Positions 1 through 8,165 of a DNA stretch of 64,000 nt are shown piece after piece. Location of the stretch: NCBI RefSeq assembly GCF_018917435.1, contig NZ_JAHLOQ010000003.1:85092-149091 (forward strand), in the 5' to 3' direction. The notes under the pieces were generated by a model. The model was not told where the DNA came from and made no database searches. It saw only the letters and a list, made by a program, of their open reading frames with translations. The stretch is from Intestinibacter bartlettii. Lineage in GTDB: Bacteria > Bacillota > Clostridia > Peptostreptococcales > Peptostreptococcaceae. Position 1 is the stretch's first letter; each line of letters opens with the position of its first letter. Position numbers and translations under genes: made by a program.

Positions 1-401
1 CTAAAAAAGAAATGGATTTAACTACTAAACCTAATAAATTTATATCTTCTGATGGATTTACAATTTTAGTAGGTAAAAACAACAAACAAAATGACTACCT
101 TACATTAAGAATTGCAGATCCTGAAGATATATGGATGCATACAAAAAATATTCCAGGTTCTCACGTAATTATAAAATGCGCAGGAGTTGAAGTTCCAGAC
201 AATACGCTACTTGAAGGTGCTATGCTTGCAGCATACTTTAGTAAAGGTCGTATGTCTTCACAAGTTCCTGTAGACTATACTATGAAAAAACACGTTAAAA
301 AACCAAGCGGTTCAAAACCTGGTATGGTTATTTATGAAACAAATAACACTATATATGTAACACCAGAAGAAGAAATGGTATCAAAATTAAAAGAATCTTA
401 A
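1..401 (+). CDS. rqcH: RqcH/NFACT family protein, C-terminal part (partial gene)
   Basis: The reading frame is open from the left edge (codons from position 3) to a TAA at 399-401, so the start lies outside the window. The 130 or so visible residues form an NFACT-R domain: the stretch around DIWMHTKNIPGSHVIIK and the later VDYTMKKHVKKPSG are typical of the C-terminal end of NFACT proteins (RqcH, formerly called fibronectin-binding protein A). Family members bind 60S/50S-peptidyl-tRNA complexes and, in bacteria, recruit tRNA-Ala to add alanine tails to stalled nascent chains. The N-terminal NFACT-N and coiled-coil regions are not visible. A bidirectional terminator follows immediately. Confidence 0.9.
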   Translation, partial: KKEMDLTTKPNKFISSDGFTILVGKNNKQNDYLTLRIADPEDIWMHTKNIPGSHVIIKCAGVEVPDNTLLEGAMLAAYFSKGRMSSQVPVDYTMKKHVKKPSGSKPGMVIYETNNTIYVTPEEEMVSKLKES

Positions 402-404
402 AAA

Positions 405-450
405 GAAAAAACACGAATTTATATAAAATATAAATCGTGTTTTCTTTTTT
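405..450. terminator. Bidirectional intrinsic terminator (rqcH / CPBP gene)
   Basis: Arms at about 408-421 and 431-443 (core AACACGA / TCGTGTT) pair with one mismatch around an AT-rich loop. There is a T tract on the plus side and an A tract before the left arm, so it can serve both convergent genes. Confidence 0.8.
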
Positions 451-1420
451 AATAAGAAGATAAATTCTTTTTAAAACATTTATTACCTAAATATATAAAC
501 ACTACTCCAATAGCTACCATCATTACTATTGAAGATATATTAGGCATAGAATATGACACTTCTGTAGATAATGAAATATCACTCAAATAATTTTGACTTA
601 TATATAATACACATACAGAAAATCCATTATTTAAAAAGTGCATAAATACACTAGTCCAAATAGATTTTGTCACAAGTGCACAATAAGCAAATAATATTCC
701 TAGCATTGCAGTAGGCACTATTCTTATAAAGTTTAGATGCATTATACCAAATAAAACACCCACTGTTATTACTGCCCAAATCTTAGATTTTTTGCTTTTA
801 CCTTTAAATGCTCCAAGTAAAAAACCTCTAAATAATACCTCTTCACAAAGTGCTGGTATAAGAGCAACTACTATTAAACTAGCAAGTAAAGAATCCATCA
901 TCACACTGCTATTTACTGCTTCTAGCACATCTGCTCCTTGTGGAAATAATGCTAGCAAAATTTGAGTAGTTATATTTATTAAGAAATAACCCCCAATCCA
1001 AATAAAAATAGCTCCAAAAATATCTCTTACTCTAGGCAGTCTTAAGCTAAATGTATTTTTTATATCTGCTTTTATATAAATTGCATAAAGTACTGGTATT
1101 AAAAAAATTATAACTTCAGTAGCTATAAGCCCTGCAGTCCCCCAATATAGTTGCATAAAGCTTCCTATATATATAAGTGATATTAAGGACAAAGTATAAA
1201 TCAAAGCTCCATCTGTTATACTTGGTTTTATTCCTTTTTTAAAATCTTTTCTTTTGCCTAAAAATGAAAATACCCTTCCGTTGAATATTTTTTCTTCACA
1301 ATTAAATTTTTTTGCAAATATCACAATTGATAATGTTACAAATATAAATATACCGATTAGTATTAACAATAATACTCCCATTCTCAAAATAGCATACTGT
1401 AAATTACTAATAATTATCAC
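449..1420 (-). CDS. CPBP family intramembrane glutamic endopeptidase
   Basis: A 323-residue polytopic membrane protein with about eight hydrophobic segments. The C-terminal half carries the CPBP (Abi/Rce1-like) motifs: CEEVLFR with the paired glutamates at residues 193-194 and R198, GIMHLN with H228, and MHFLNN with H261 and N265. In the family these residues form the intramembrane active site; roles include prenyl-protein processing and bacteriocin self-immunity, but no bacteriocin gene is seen here. The frame opens with GTG at 1420, which sits only two bases after a GAGAGGA purine stretch, so the exact start is uncertain; the next in-frame ATG is at residue 14. Function beyond membrane protease is not assignable. 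Confidence 0.85.
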   Translation of the reverse strand: MIIISNLQYAILRMGVLLLILIGIFIFVTLSIVIFAKKFNCEEKIFNGRVFSFLGKRKDFKKGIKPSITDGALIYTLSLISLIYIGSFMQLYWGTAGLIATEVIIFLIPVLYAIYIKADIKNTFSLRLPRVRDIFGAIFIWIGGYFLINITTQILLALFPQGADVLEAVNSSVMMDSLLASLIVVALIPALCEEVLFRGFLLGAFKGKSKKSKIWAVITVGVLFGIMHLNFIRIVPTAMLGILFAYCALVTKSIWTSVFMHFLNNGFSVCVLYISQNYLSDISLSTEVSYSMPNISSIVMMVAIGVVFIYLGNKCFKKNLSSY

Positions 1421-1475
1421 TTCCTCTCTGTAATAATTATATACTAATTGTATATAATATTATGTAATTTTATAC

Positions 1476-1515
1476 AAAAATGGCTAAATTAAAAAATTCC
1501 AATTTAGCCATTTTT
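1476..1515 (-). terminator. Intrinsic terminator after sodC
   Basis: A perfect 15-bp inverted repeat (1476-1490 and 1501-1515, core TGGCTAAATT) with a 10-base loop. Read on the minus strand the stem ends in a run of T, closing the sodC-side transcript. Confidence 0.85.
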
Positions 1516-1555
1516 GTTTTTGTGAATTAAGTTAACTTATTTACTTTTATATTTC

Positions 1556-2074
1556 TTAATAATTATAAGGTACTATTTTTCCACAAGCTATCTTAGCGCC
1601 AGAATTTCCAGCAGGTTGTGTTGTAAAATCATCATTATTTTCATGAAGTACAACCGATTTATTTATTATATCAGCCACTGTAAAATAAGATGTATAGACA
1701 GATAATATTCCGATTCCATCACTAGCTAATATTGGTGGCAAATCCCCTGCATGAAATGGGTGTTCACTTTCTGATGGATTAAAATGCCCTCCTGTGTTTG
1801 GAAAAGGATCAGCTTCTGTCCCTACTTTACAGTCACCTTTTTCATGAATATGGAATCCATGAAATCTAGTAATATCTCCATTTTGGTCAGTATCTGGTAT
1901 ACCTGTTATATAGGCCTTTATATAAACACCACCTTCTAATTGATAGAAAAATACATTTCCATCTATGCAAGGTGCTATTTTCCCCCCTCTTATTCTTGCA
2001 TATGCTGTTGGTCTTTGAGGATCATAAGTTGAAAAAAGCTGATTTAAATTATATTGTTGACATGAGTTATCCAT
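1556..2074 (-). CDS. sodC: Cu/Zn superoxide dismutase-like protein (SodC family)
   Basis: 172 residues with the full set of SodC metal ligands: H75 and H77 in GFHIHEKGDC, bridging H97 in GGHFNP, H105, H108 and D111 in the HAGDLP segment, and H144 in VVLHENND. C82 and C164 are placed to form the conserved disulphide. The family dismutates superoxide to peroxide and oxygen. There is no signal peptide, so the protein looks cytoplasmic, unlike most bacterial SodC enzymes. The active-site arginine normally found in AGN-G-AR-ACG is a lysine here (GNSGAKIACG), which may lower activity. A good ribosome site (AAAGGAGAG) precedes the ATG. It follows the ketopantoate-reductase-like gene by 81 bases and may be cotranscribed. 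Confidence 0.85.
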   Translation of the reverse strand: MDNSCQQYNLNQLFSTYDPQRPTAYARIRGGKIAPCIDGNVFFYQLEGGVYIKAYITGIPDTDQNGDITRFHGFHIHEKGDCKVGTEADPFPNTGGHFNPSESEHPFHAGDLPPILASDGIGILSVYTSYFTVADIINKSVVLHENNDDFTTQPAGNSGAKIACGKIVPYNY

Positions 2075-2155
2075 TTTCTCTCTCCTTTAAAACTTTTATA
2101 TTTATTATATGTCTTGAAATTAAAATGTTTCTTACTCATGTTTCTAGTAATATAT

Positions 2156-3073
2156 CTATTTTGTATAATTTTTTTCTTTAGCTTTTATAAAGTTATATAA
2201 AACTTCATTTACAGGTACTTCTACATTATGTTCTTTTGCTATTTTAATTAGAGTTCCAGAAAAATACTCAACTTCTGTCTTTCTTTGATTTTCTATATCT
2301 TGTAATAAAGATGTTTTTCCATCTCCGCTAAGTGTATTTATTACATCTTGAACACGTTCCCAATTTTCATTACCTAAGTTTATATTACAAGCTAGTGATA
2401 CTTTCATAACTTCCATCATAGCTTTATTTACAAGTGTTAAAAGTTCTGGTGTGTTTTTGATTACTCCATATGTAGCGCCTGATATAGCTGAGACTTGATT
2501 TAAACCTATATTTAGCATCCATTTTGTCCAAATTGTCTTTATCATATCTTCAAATACTTGATTATTTATTTTTGCATCATTTAATAAGTTTTTTACAGCA
2601 AGTACTCCTTCACTCATCTCTTTATTGTATTTATCTCCAAATTGAATTATAGCATTGCTTGTCTGTGTTATTTTATTGCCAACCTTCACTGCATCTATTT
2701 TTATAGCAAGACCGTATAAAACATGGTTATCTTTAAATTCTTCTTGCAATATATCTCTAGCACTTATTCCATTTAATAAGGTAAGTATTATAGTATTTTC
2801 ATTTACTAAATTTCTCATATCTTCTATTGCACTTTGAAGTTGATAATTTTTTACACTTACTATTATTAAATCAAATTTTATATCCTCATCTGAAGATACT
2901 ACCTTTGGATTAAAATGTTCTCCATTTAAATATAGACCTTCTTTTTGTAATCTTTCTTTTCTTTTTCCATTTGCTATAAAAGCAAAATTATCACCTAAAA
3001 GTTTATGTAGAGAATATGCGTATACTCCTCCTATTGCCCCTGCTCCTATCATAGCAACATTTTTAATTTGCAT
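2156..3073 (-). CDS. Ketopantoate reductase family protein (PanE/ApbA-like)
   Basis: 305 residues, the usual length for 2-dehydropantoate 2-reductases. The N-terminus has the NADPH-binding Rossmann motif GAGAIGG (residues 10-16), and the central region has the catalytic-lysine segment TIWTKWMLNIGLNQ, with lysine and asparagine spaced as in PanE. The family reduces 2-ketopantoate to pantoate in CoA synthesis, but many clostridial paralogues act on other 2-oxo acids. No panB or panC neighbour is present, so the substrate is left open. The gene lies 42 bases after the preceding membrane protein gene and has a strong GGGGG-type ribosome site. Confidence 0.82.
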   Translation of the reverse strand: MQIKNVAMIGAGAIGGVYAYSLHKLLGDNFAFIANGKRKERLQKEGLYLNGEHFNPKVVSSDEDIKFDLIIVSVKNYQLQSAIEDMRNLVNENTIILTLLNGISARDILQEEFKDNHVLYGLAIKIDAVKVGNKITQTSNAIIQFGDKYNKEMSEGVLAVKNLLNDAKINNQVFEDMIKTIWTKWMLNIGLNQVSAISGATYGVIKNTPELLTLVNKAMMEVMKVSLACNINLGNENWERVQDVINTLSGDGKTSLLQDIENQRKTEVEYFSGTLIKIAKEHNVEVPVNEVLYNFIKAKEKNYTK

Positions 3074-3114
3074 ATAAAAACCCCCTTTTTTTCTATAGTA
3101 TAATTTTATCTTTC

Positions 3115-3846
3115 TTATTTGCTGTAATCTACATTTTTTATTATTTTATCCAAATCATTTTCTGATTTTATATCATTTAAGTTTTTTATATTTACTTCAT
3201 ATGCGTTATTTCCGTCTTCTTTAAAAGAATAAATTGTTACATTCCTGAAATCATAATTTATCTTTTTTAGAGATTTTACTATTTTATAAGTATCTTTTAT
3301 AAATTCATCTTTATTTTTATATGGGAATTTATCTTTTTCACTTTCATTTGTACTTTTTTCTTCAAAATCATATGTGTAGCCAAGGTTTAAAATTAAGTCT
3401 ATAGGCTCTTCTCCACTATAAAAATCATTTACTTTGTATTTATACTGTTTAATATGAATTGTTGGTTCTAAGCTCATATAATATCTTTTTATACCAGTTT
3501 CTTTTTCAATATTATAAGATACATAATTGTTTATTTCATCTTCCATATTAGTAATTGTATCTTGATAATATCCATCTCCTATACTACTATCATAATAATA
3601 ATCTAAATATGAATTGGTTTTGTAATTACCATCTCCAACTTGTGCATAAAAACCTCCAGTTTTAAAATTAAATTTGATAGCTTCTATTTCAAGTTTTCCA
3701 TCGTAGTTTTTATCTATATAATCTTCAAATGCATGTTTTACCTTTAAATATTCTATTGGATTTCCAAAAAATCCACTGTAAATATATATAGCAATACCCG
3801 TTATTAAAACTGCTATAATCAATTTTATATATTTCATATTAATCAC
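3115..3846 (-). CDS. Membrane-anchored hypothetical protein (YfjL-like), third gene of an ECF module
   Basis: 243 residues with one N-terminal hydrophobic segment (about residues 6-25) followed by a hydrophilic extracytoplasmic domain rich in Y, D and K. The organisation and repeated tyrosines resemble the YfjL-like proteins of Bacillus, but this is a weak recognition. It begins four bases after the stop of the putative anti-sigma factor, so it is surely cotranscribed with the ECF sigma factor and anti-sigma factor. By position it may be an extracytoplasmic sensor, accessory or target of that module. No catalytic motif is visible. Confidence 0.7.
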   Translation of the reverse strand: MINMKYIKLIIAVLITGIAIYIYSGFFGNPIEYLKVKHAFEDYIDKNYDGKLEIEAIKFNFKTGGFYAQVGDGNYKTNSYLDYYYDSSIGDGYYQDTITNMEDEINNYVSYNIEKETGIKRYYMSLEPTIHIKQYKYKVNDFYSGEEPIDLILNLGYTYDFEEKSTNESEKDKFPYKNKDEFIKDTYKIVKSLKKINYDFRNVTIYSFKEDGNNAYEVNIKNLNDIKSENDLDKIIKNVDYSK

Positions 3847-3850
3847 CCCA

Positions 3851-4384
3851 TTAATTTGTTTTTAAATTTTTTATACTGCTTGCTAGGAATAATCCTGCGC
3901 CTGTACATAATAAAATATATATACTGTCAAATATGATAGCATCTGCACTTTGTAAAACAATATTAAATAACACATTAAAAATAAATGCTGTAGCTATTAT
4001 AAGTATATTTTCTTTGTATAAAAGTCTAAGTACAAAAGGTATTATTACAATCCATGGTATTGTGCTTAAAAATCCATTTCCTAATATACTTATTCCAACA
4101 GATACCGCCATTGAAAAGATTATTAAAATATACTTTATTTTATTTAAATAATTTTTAATAGAATCTAATGTATCTGTTTTTAACTCTTCGTATTCATCTT
4201 CTTTTAAATCAATCTTTTTTTCATATTCTAAATTCACATCTTCTTTTAATTCATCATAAACTTCTTTACAATCTTCACATTCATCTAAATGCAACTCTAT
4301 GTCCTTTTTAGTTTCTTCACTTAAAAGATCTTCTATATAAAGTGGCATTAAATCTTCAACAATACTGCATTTTAATTTACTCAT
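3851..4384 (-). CDS. Putative anti-sigma factor with zf-HC2 domain
   Basis: 177 residues. The N-terminal cytoplasmic part has the zinc-binding anti-sigma signature H32-x3-C36-x2-C39 (LHLDECEDCKEV), plus C6. A charged linker (residues 45-75) is followed by about four hydrophobic segments (80-165). Such proteins bind and inhibit the cognate ECF sigma factor and release it on an envelope or redox signal. The gene follows the sigma gene by 25 bases and precedes the third gene by four, which supports a sigma/anti-sigma operon. The signal is unknown. Confidence 0.85.
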   Translation of the reverse strand: MSKLKCSIVEDLMPLYIEDLLSEETKKDIELHLDECEDCKEVYDELKEDVNLEYEKKIDLKEDEYEELKTDTLDSIKNYLNKIKYILIIFSMAVSVGISILGNGFLSTIPWIVIIPFVLRLLYKENILIIATAFIFNVLFNIVLQSADAIIFDSIYILLCTGAGLFLASSIKNLKTN

Positions 4385-4409
4385 TTTCTCACCTGCTCTT
4401 TATATATTT

Positions 4410-4880
4410 TTAATCATTAAACTGTTTGACAATTTTTTTCTTTTCCCTAAAAAAATTAACCCTACAGTAGTTTTCACTTTTACCTAAAATTTCTCCAATT
4501 TCTTTAAATGTAAAATCATTTATTAGTCTAAGTATCATTATCTGCCTTTGAGGTTCCTTAAGAGAGTGTATTGCTTTTAAAACCTCATTATACTCTTCTA
4601 AATTATTCTGGGTAAAATCCTCTATCTGTTCTAAATTGCTTTCATAAATAGATTGTGTTTTCGGATGTTTCTTTAAATATGTATAATATTGGTTCTTCGC
4701 TATAGTCAACAACCATGTTTTTTCGCTACAATTTCCTTTAAAGTTTTTTATACTTTTTATACACTCCAAAAATGTTATTTGCATAATGTCTTTTGCAATT
4801 TCTTCGTCAAAACTAAGTGAATAAATAAATCTATATACATCTTTGGAATATAAATCGTATAACTTTTCAATTTCCTTCAT
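4410..4880 (-). CDS. RNA polymerase ECF sigma factor (first module)
   Basis: 156 residues with the two ECF domains: region 2 (about 5-75, including DIMQITFLECIKSIKNF and the WLLTIAKNQYY helix) and region 4 (about 95-150, with LKEPQRQIMILRLINDFTFKEIGEILG and a recognition helix). There is no sigma-1.1 or region 3, as expected for group 4 sigma factors. It heads an operon with a zf-HC2 anti-sigma factor and a membrane protein, divergent from a second ECF module. A candidate self-recognised promoter (TGTAAC, 16 bases, TATACT) lies 45-72 bases upstream. Confidence 0.92.
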   Translation of the reverse strand: MKEIEKLYDLYSKDVYRFIYSLSFDEEIAKDIMQITFLECIKSIKNFKGNCSEKTWLLTIAKNQYYTYLKKHPKTQSIYESNLEQIEDFTQNNLEEYNEVLKAIHSLKEPQRQIMILRLINDFTFKEIGEILGKSENYCRVNFFREKKKIVKQFND

Positions 4881-4924
4881 CTAACCCCCTCTTTTTCTAG
4901 CTAGAAATTTGTTTTTCATATAGT

Positions 4925-4952
4925 AGTATAATAAAATATACATTTCGTTACA
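4925..4952 (-). promoter_or_regulatory. Candidate ECF-type promoter of the first sigma module
   Basis: On the minus strand TGTAAC (plus 4947-4952) and TATACT (plus 4925-4930) are separated by 16 bases. The GTAAC/AAC -35 core is typical of ECF-dependent promoters, so autoregulation is likely, but a housekeeping promoter reading is also possible. Confidence 0.45.
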
Positions 4953-4998
4953 CTATTTTTAAATTTTTTTCAAAATTTTTGAGGAAAAATTCATTTTT

Positions 4999-5045
4999 AC
5001 AAGTATTGATATATGAAAAGATAATTATCTTAAATTAATACTTGT
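4999..5045. repeat. Nested palindromes between the divergent ECF modules
   Basis: An outer perfect 9-bp inverted repeat (ACAAGTATT at 4999-5007, AATACTTGT at 5037-5045) encloses a perfect 14-bp palindrome AAGATAATTATCTT (5018-5031). It lies 40 bases upstream of the plus-strand sigma gene. Operator, attenuating hairpin and chance in AT-rich DNA all remain possible. Confidence 0.5.
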
Positions 5046-5084
5046 ATTAAAATGTATTTATATAAATAAAATGGAGGTTAATAA

Positions 5085-5657
5085 ATGGAAAAATTTAGAG
5101 AAAGAAGAATCATCAAGCTTTTAAAAAAATCTCCTGAAGATGGTATAAAAATGGCAATAGATATTTACGGCTCTGCTGTAAATACAATTTGCAAAAATAT
5201 ACTTATAAATTTAAATAGTGAGGATATAGAAGAAGCTGTATCAGATACTTTTTTCAAACTTTGGAAGAACGTAGATAATTTTAATATGGATAAAAATAAA
5301 TCATTAAAAAGTTATATCTATGCTATTGCAAGAAATACTTGTTTTGATAAACTAAAAAGCTCTAATTGTAATACTTCTCTATTTGAGATAGATGAAAATG
5401 ATTTAGGTATAGATGTAGACATGGAAGATGAATACTCAAAATTACATAATAAAAAAATAATTAAAACTACATTAGATAATTTTAAAGAACCCGATAGATC
5501 AATTTTTATACTTCGCTATTTTTACTTTGAAAAAGTAAAAGCAATTGCATCAAAACTAAATTTGAGCGAAAAAAAAGTTGAAAATATTCTTTATAGAAGT
5601 AAAACAACATTAAAAGAAGAGTTAATAAAGGGAGGGATTATTTATGAGAAAGATTGA
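5085..5657 (+). CDS. RNA polymerase ECF sigma factor (second module)
   Basis: 190 residues. Region 2 spans about 25-95 (IEEAVSDTFFKLWKNVDNF, then YIYAIARNTCFDKLK), and region 4 about 125-180 (FKEPDRSIFILRYFYFEKVKAIASKLNLSEKKVENILYRSK). The pattern is that of ECF factors paired with DUF4179 proteins in Firmicutes. A GGAGG site precedes ATG 5085. Its stop overlaps the start of the next gene by 14 bases, so translation is probably coupled. It is divergent from a different ECF module, with 204 bases between them; the two sigma factors are clearly not recent duplicates. Confidence 0.92.
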   Translation: MEKFRERRIIKLLKKSPEDGIKMAIDIYGSAVNTICKNILINLNSEDIEEAVSDTFFKLWKNVDNFNMDKNKSLKSYIYAIARNTCFDKLKSSNCNTSLFEIDENDLGIDVDMEDEYSKLHNKKIIKTTLDNFKEPDRSIFILRYFYFEKVKAIASKLNLSEKKVENILYRSKTTLKEELIKGGIIYEKD

Positions 5658-6672
5658 TAAATTATTAAATAATATAGATGAATACAAATACCTAGATAAT
5701 GAAAAACCACTTTGTGAAACTGAAAAAGAAAAGATTTTGAATATGACTATGGATAAAATTAAAAATACATCGCCTAAAAACAAAGGAAAAGTAATATCAC
5801 TTAAAAAGACCGTAGCTATAATTTTAGCTTCTGTGCTTATGATCTCTACATTATCATTTGCTGCAGATTACTTTTCATTCGATGTACAACTTGCTAATTT
5901 ATTAAATATAAATGGAGAAAATGAACATCTTATAAATGGCTCTGGTGAAAATATAAATAAGTCTGTAGAATCCAAAGGACTAAAGATAACTGCTACTCAA
6001 GTCATCAGTGATAAAAACTCATTATATATAATACTAAAATTAAAAACAAAAGATGAATTTTCACATTCTTTAAAGACATTTAATGAATTTGATTTTGAAG
6101 TTAAATCAAATGGTAGTTATAGACCTTCTTCTAGTGCGACATTCGAGTCTATAAAATCTGAAGATGATGATCCTCATACATCTACACTTTTAATTACTAT
6201 TGAACAAGAAGATATAAATAATAGCAATATAAGACTTATTTTTAAAGATTTTGGTTACTCTCCTTATAATAAGTCTAAAGGTGAGTATGAAGATTTTGTA
6301 AGTTTAATAAAAGGAAACTGGACTTTAAACTTTAAGTTAAATTGTAAAGATACATCAAAAACTTATATAATCAATAAATCTTATAAAGTTAATAATAAAA
6401 AAGTACATGTTAAGACAGTAACTTTATCACCACTTTCTGTAAAAATAAAAAGCAATGGCAAATATAATCACTTTATAAGTAAGGTTACGATGAAAGATTC
6501 AACAGTGTATTCTGGTGATGACTTCTTTATCTCAAATACTTCATCTTATTCTACTATTGGAATGGATTTATTCGGACGTTCTGAATCTTATGCAAGTTTT
6601 TCAAAGATTTTAAATCCTAAAGATATTAAAAGCATTACAATAAATGATGAAATCGAAGTAATGATGCCTTAA
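5644..6672 (+). CDS. DUF4179 domain protein, putative anti-sigma factor of the second module
   Basis: 342 residues: a cytoplasmic N-terminal segment of about 55 residues, one membrane helix at about 57-75 (TVAIILASVLMISTLSFAA), and a long extracytoplasmic region. The region just after the helix (DYFSFDVQLANLLNINGENE...) matches the DUF4179 pattern. The family is encoded next to ECF sigma factors and is thought to act as membrane-bound anti-sigma. The ribosome site GGGAGGG lies inside the end of the sigma gene, and the 14-base overlap implies coupled synthesis at fixed stoichiometry. The sensed signal is unknown. Confidence 0.82.
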   Translation: MRKIDKLLNNIDEYKYLDNEKPLCETEKEKILNMTMDKIKNTSPKNKGKVISLKKTVAIILASVLMISTLSFAADYFSFDVQLANLLNINGENEHLINGSGENINKSVESKGLKITATQVISDKNSLYIILKLKTKDEFSHSLKTFNEFDFEVKSNGSYRPSSSATFESIKSEDDDPHTSTLLITIEQEDINNSNIRLIFKDFGYSPYNKSKGEYEDFVSLIKGNWTLNFKLNCKDTSKTYIINKSYKVNNKKVHVKTVTLSPLSVKIKSNGKYNHFISKVTMKDSTVYSGDDFFISNTSSYSTIGMDLFGRSESYASFSKILNPKDIKSITINDEIEVMMP

Positions 6673-6743
6673 AACAATATTTTGGTCTATAATATAAATA
6701 AATCTATGAAAGGATATAAAGCGTTAATAACTTTAAATATATT

Positions 6744-7634
6744 ATGGAATTTATTATTGCCAAGGAAATTTTATCAAAAGTACAGTATGATAATTCACAT
6801 TGGTTTTCTACTGACTACAATATGAATTTATATAGAGGTTGCTGTCATGGTTGCATATACTGTGACAGCAGAAGCAATTGTTATAATATAATCGATTTTG
6901 ATAGGGTTAGAATAAAAAAAGACTGCATTCCTATTTTAGAAAAACAACTTAAATCAAAAAGACATTCAGGAGTTATTCAAATAGGAGCTATGTCAGATAC
7001 ATACAATCCATTTGAGAAGAAATACGAAGTAACTAGAGAAGCACTAAAATTAATTGATAAATATGGTTTTGGTGTAGCTATAGCGACTAAATCTGATTTA
7101 ATTTTAAGAGATATAGATATACTAAAAAAAATAAACACTCATTCTCCCGTAATTGTAAAATTTAGTATAACTTGTGGTGATGATAATTTAAGCAAAGTAA
7201 TAGAACCCAATGTATGTGTATCATCTAAGAGATTTGAAGCTATAAAAAAATTAAGAGATGCTGGAATTTATACAGGCGTACTTATGATGCCCCTGCTTCC
7301 ATTTATAAACGATACTAAAGATAATATCGATAAAATAATAAATCAAGCTTATAAATCGAGGGCTAACTTTATTTATCCTATGTTCGGAGTTACCCTTAGA
7401 TCTAATCAACGATTTTATTATTATACAAAACTAAGAGAAAATTTTCCTAATTTAGTATCTAAATATCAAAATTTATATAGTGATAAATATGTGTGCAATA
7501 GCCCAAATTTTAAGTCCTTACAAAAATATTTTGAAGAAAAATGTTCTAAATTAGGTATAACATATAAAATGGATGATATAATCTCAGAATATAAAAGCAG
7601 ATTTGAAAGTGAGCAAATATCATTTGATTTATAA
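6744..7634 (+). CDS. SPL family radical SAM protein
   Basis: 296 residues resembling spore photoproduct lyase-like radical SAM proteins. The cluster motif is C33-x3-C37-x2-C40 in RGCCHGCIYC, followed by DSRS. The AMSDTYNPFEKKY, KSDLILRD and MMPLLPFIND segments fit the family's TIM-barrel. The three cysteines would bind the 4Fe-4S cluster that cleaves S-adenosylmethionine. True SplB repairs thymine photoproducts in spores, but this subfamily is uncharacterised and no role is asserted. The ATG chosen has no clear ribosome site (an AAAGGA lies about 30 bases upstream), yet the N-terminus matches what I recall of relatives. Confidence 0.85.
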   Translation: MEFIIAKEILSKVQYDNSHWFSTDYNMNLYRGCCHGCIYCDSRSNCYNIIDFDRVRIKKDCIPILEKQLKSKRHSGVIQIGAMSDTYNPFEKKYEVTREALKLIDKYGFGVAIATKSDLILRDIDILKKINTHSPVIVKFSITCGDDNLSKVIEPNVCVSSKRFEAIKKLRDAGIYTGVLMMPLLPFINDTKDNIDKIINQAYKSRANFIYPMFGVTLRSNQRFYYYTKLRENFPNLVSKYQNLYSDKYVCNSPNFKSLQKYFEEKCSKLGITYKMDDIISEYKSRFESEQISFDL

Positions 7635-7680
7635 TATATCAAACTAAAAGTTTTACATTTACATATTTAAGAATTTTAAA

Positions 7681-7722
7681 AGGAGTATGAAAATAATTTT
7701 GTTTTCATACTCCTCTTATTTT
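7681..7722. terminator. Bidirectional terminator (radical SAM gene / yjdF)
   Basis: A perfect 13-bp stem (7681-7693 and 7702-7714, AGGAGTATGAAAA) with an 8-base loop and a T-rich tail on the plus side lies between two convergent genes. Confidence 0.85.
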
Positions 7723-7741
7723 AGATTCATCCAAAAGCTAT

Positions 7742-8161
7742 TTAATGTCCTTTATGCTTTTGTTTTTTCTTTTTTTGTTTAAGTTCAAACTGTCTTTTCG
7801 CTTCTTCTTCACGTTTTATTTTTTTAATAGCTTTTTTGTTGTCTTTTATTTGTTCTTGTTGAAGTTTCAAAGCCTGTTGAGATTTTGTTCCTATTTCTGT
7901 ATTTTTTTGAGCTTTATTTATCTCCCTTTGCATACGTTTAGGATTTATCTTTTCCTTTACAGGCTTTACTCCTTTAACAGGTGGACTAAATCTGAGTTTC
8001 CTCCAATTCTTGAGCATAAATTCATAAACCTCGCCATCTGTAGGTTCTTTTCCAAATGTTATCTTACATACTTCAAGTTTATTTTTATAAATTCGCTCAT
8101 ATAAACCAATCCAAAAAGGATCTTCAAATAAAATCGTCAGTTTCGCAGATATTTCATCCAT
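7742..8161 (-). CDS. yjdF: YjdF family protein (DUF2992)
   Basis: 139 residues. The N-terminal 75 residues (LTILFEDPFWIGLYER, then FGKEPTDGEVYEFMLKNW) match YjdF, and the C-terminal half is a highly basic lysine/glutamine-rich helix. The biochemical role of YjdF is unknown; in other Firmicutes its gene is controlled by a riboswitch that binds azaaromatic compounds, suggesting a part in handling toxic aromatic molecules. Here a structured leader precedes it and can hide the ribosome site, which agrees with that picture. The start is fixed by AAGGAGGG seven bases upstream of ATG. Confidence 0.85.
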   Translation of the reverse strand: MDEISAKLTILFEDPFWIGLYERIYKNKLEVCKITFGKEPTDGEVYEFMLKNWRKLRFSPPVKGVKPVKEKINPKRMQREINKAQKNTEIGTKSQQALKLQQEQIKDNKKAIKKIKREEEAKRQFELKQKKKKQKHKGH

Positions 8162-8165
8162 AATT

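Noticed and set aside
5085..5657. Second ECF gene considered as a duplicate of the first
   Set aside because: The proteins differ in length and sequence and pair with different anti-sigma families.
7745..8104. Phenylalanine-rich plus-strand frame opposite yjdF
   Set aside because: It arises from the lysine-rich codons of yjdF on the minus strand.
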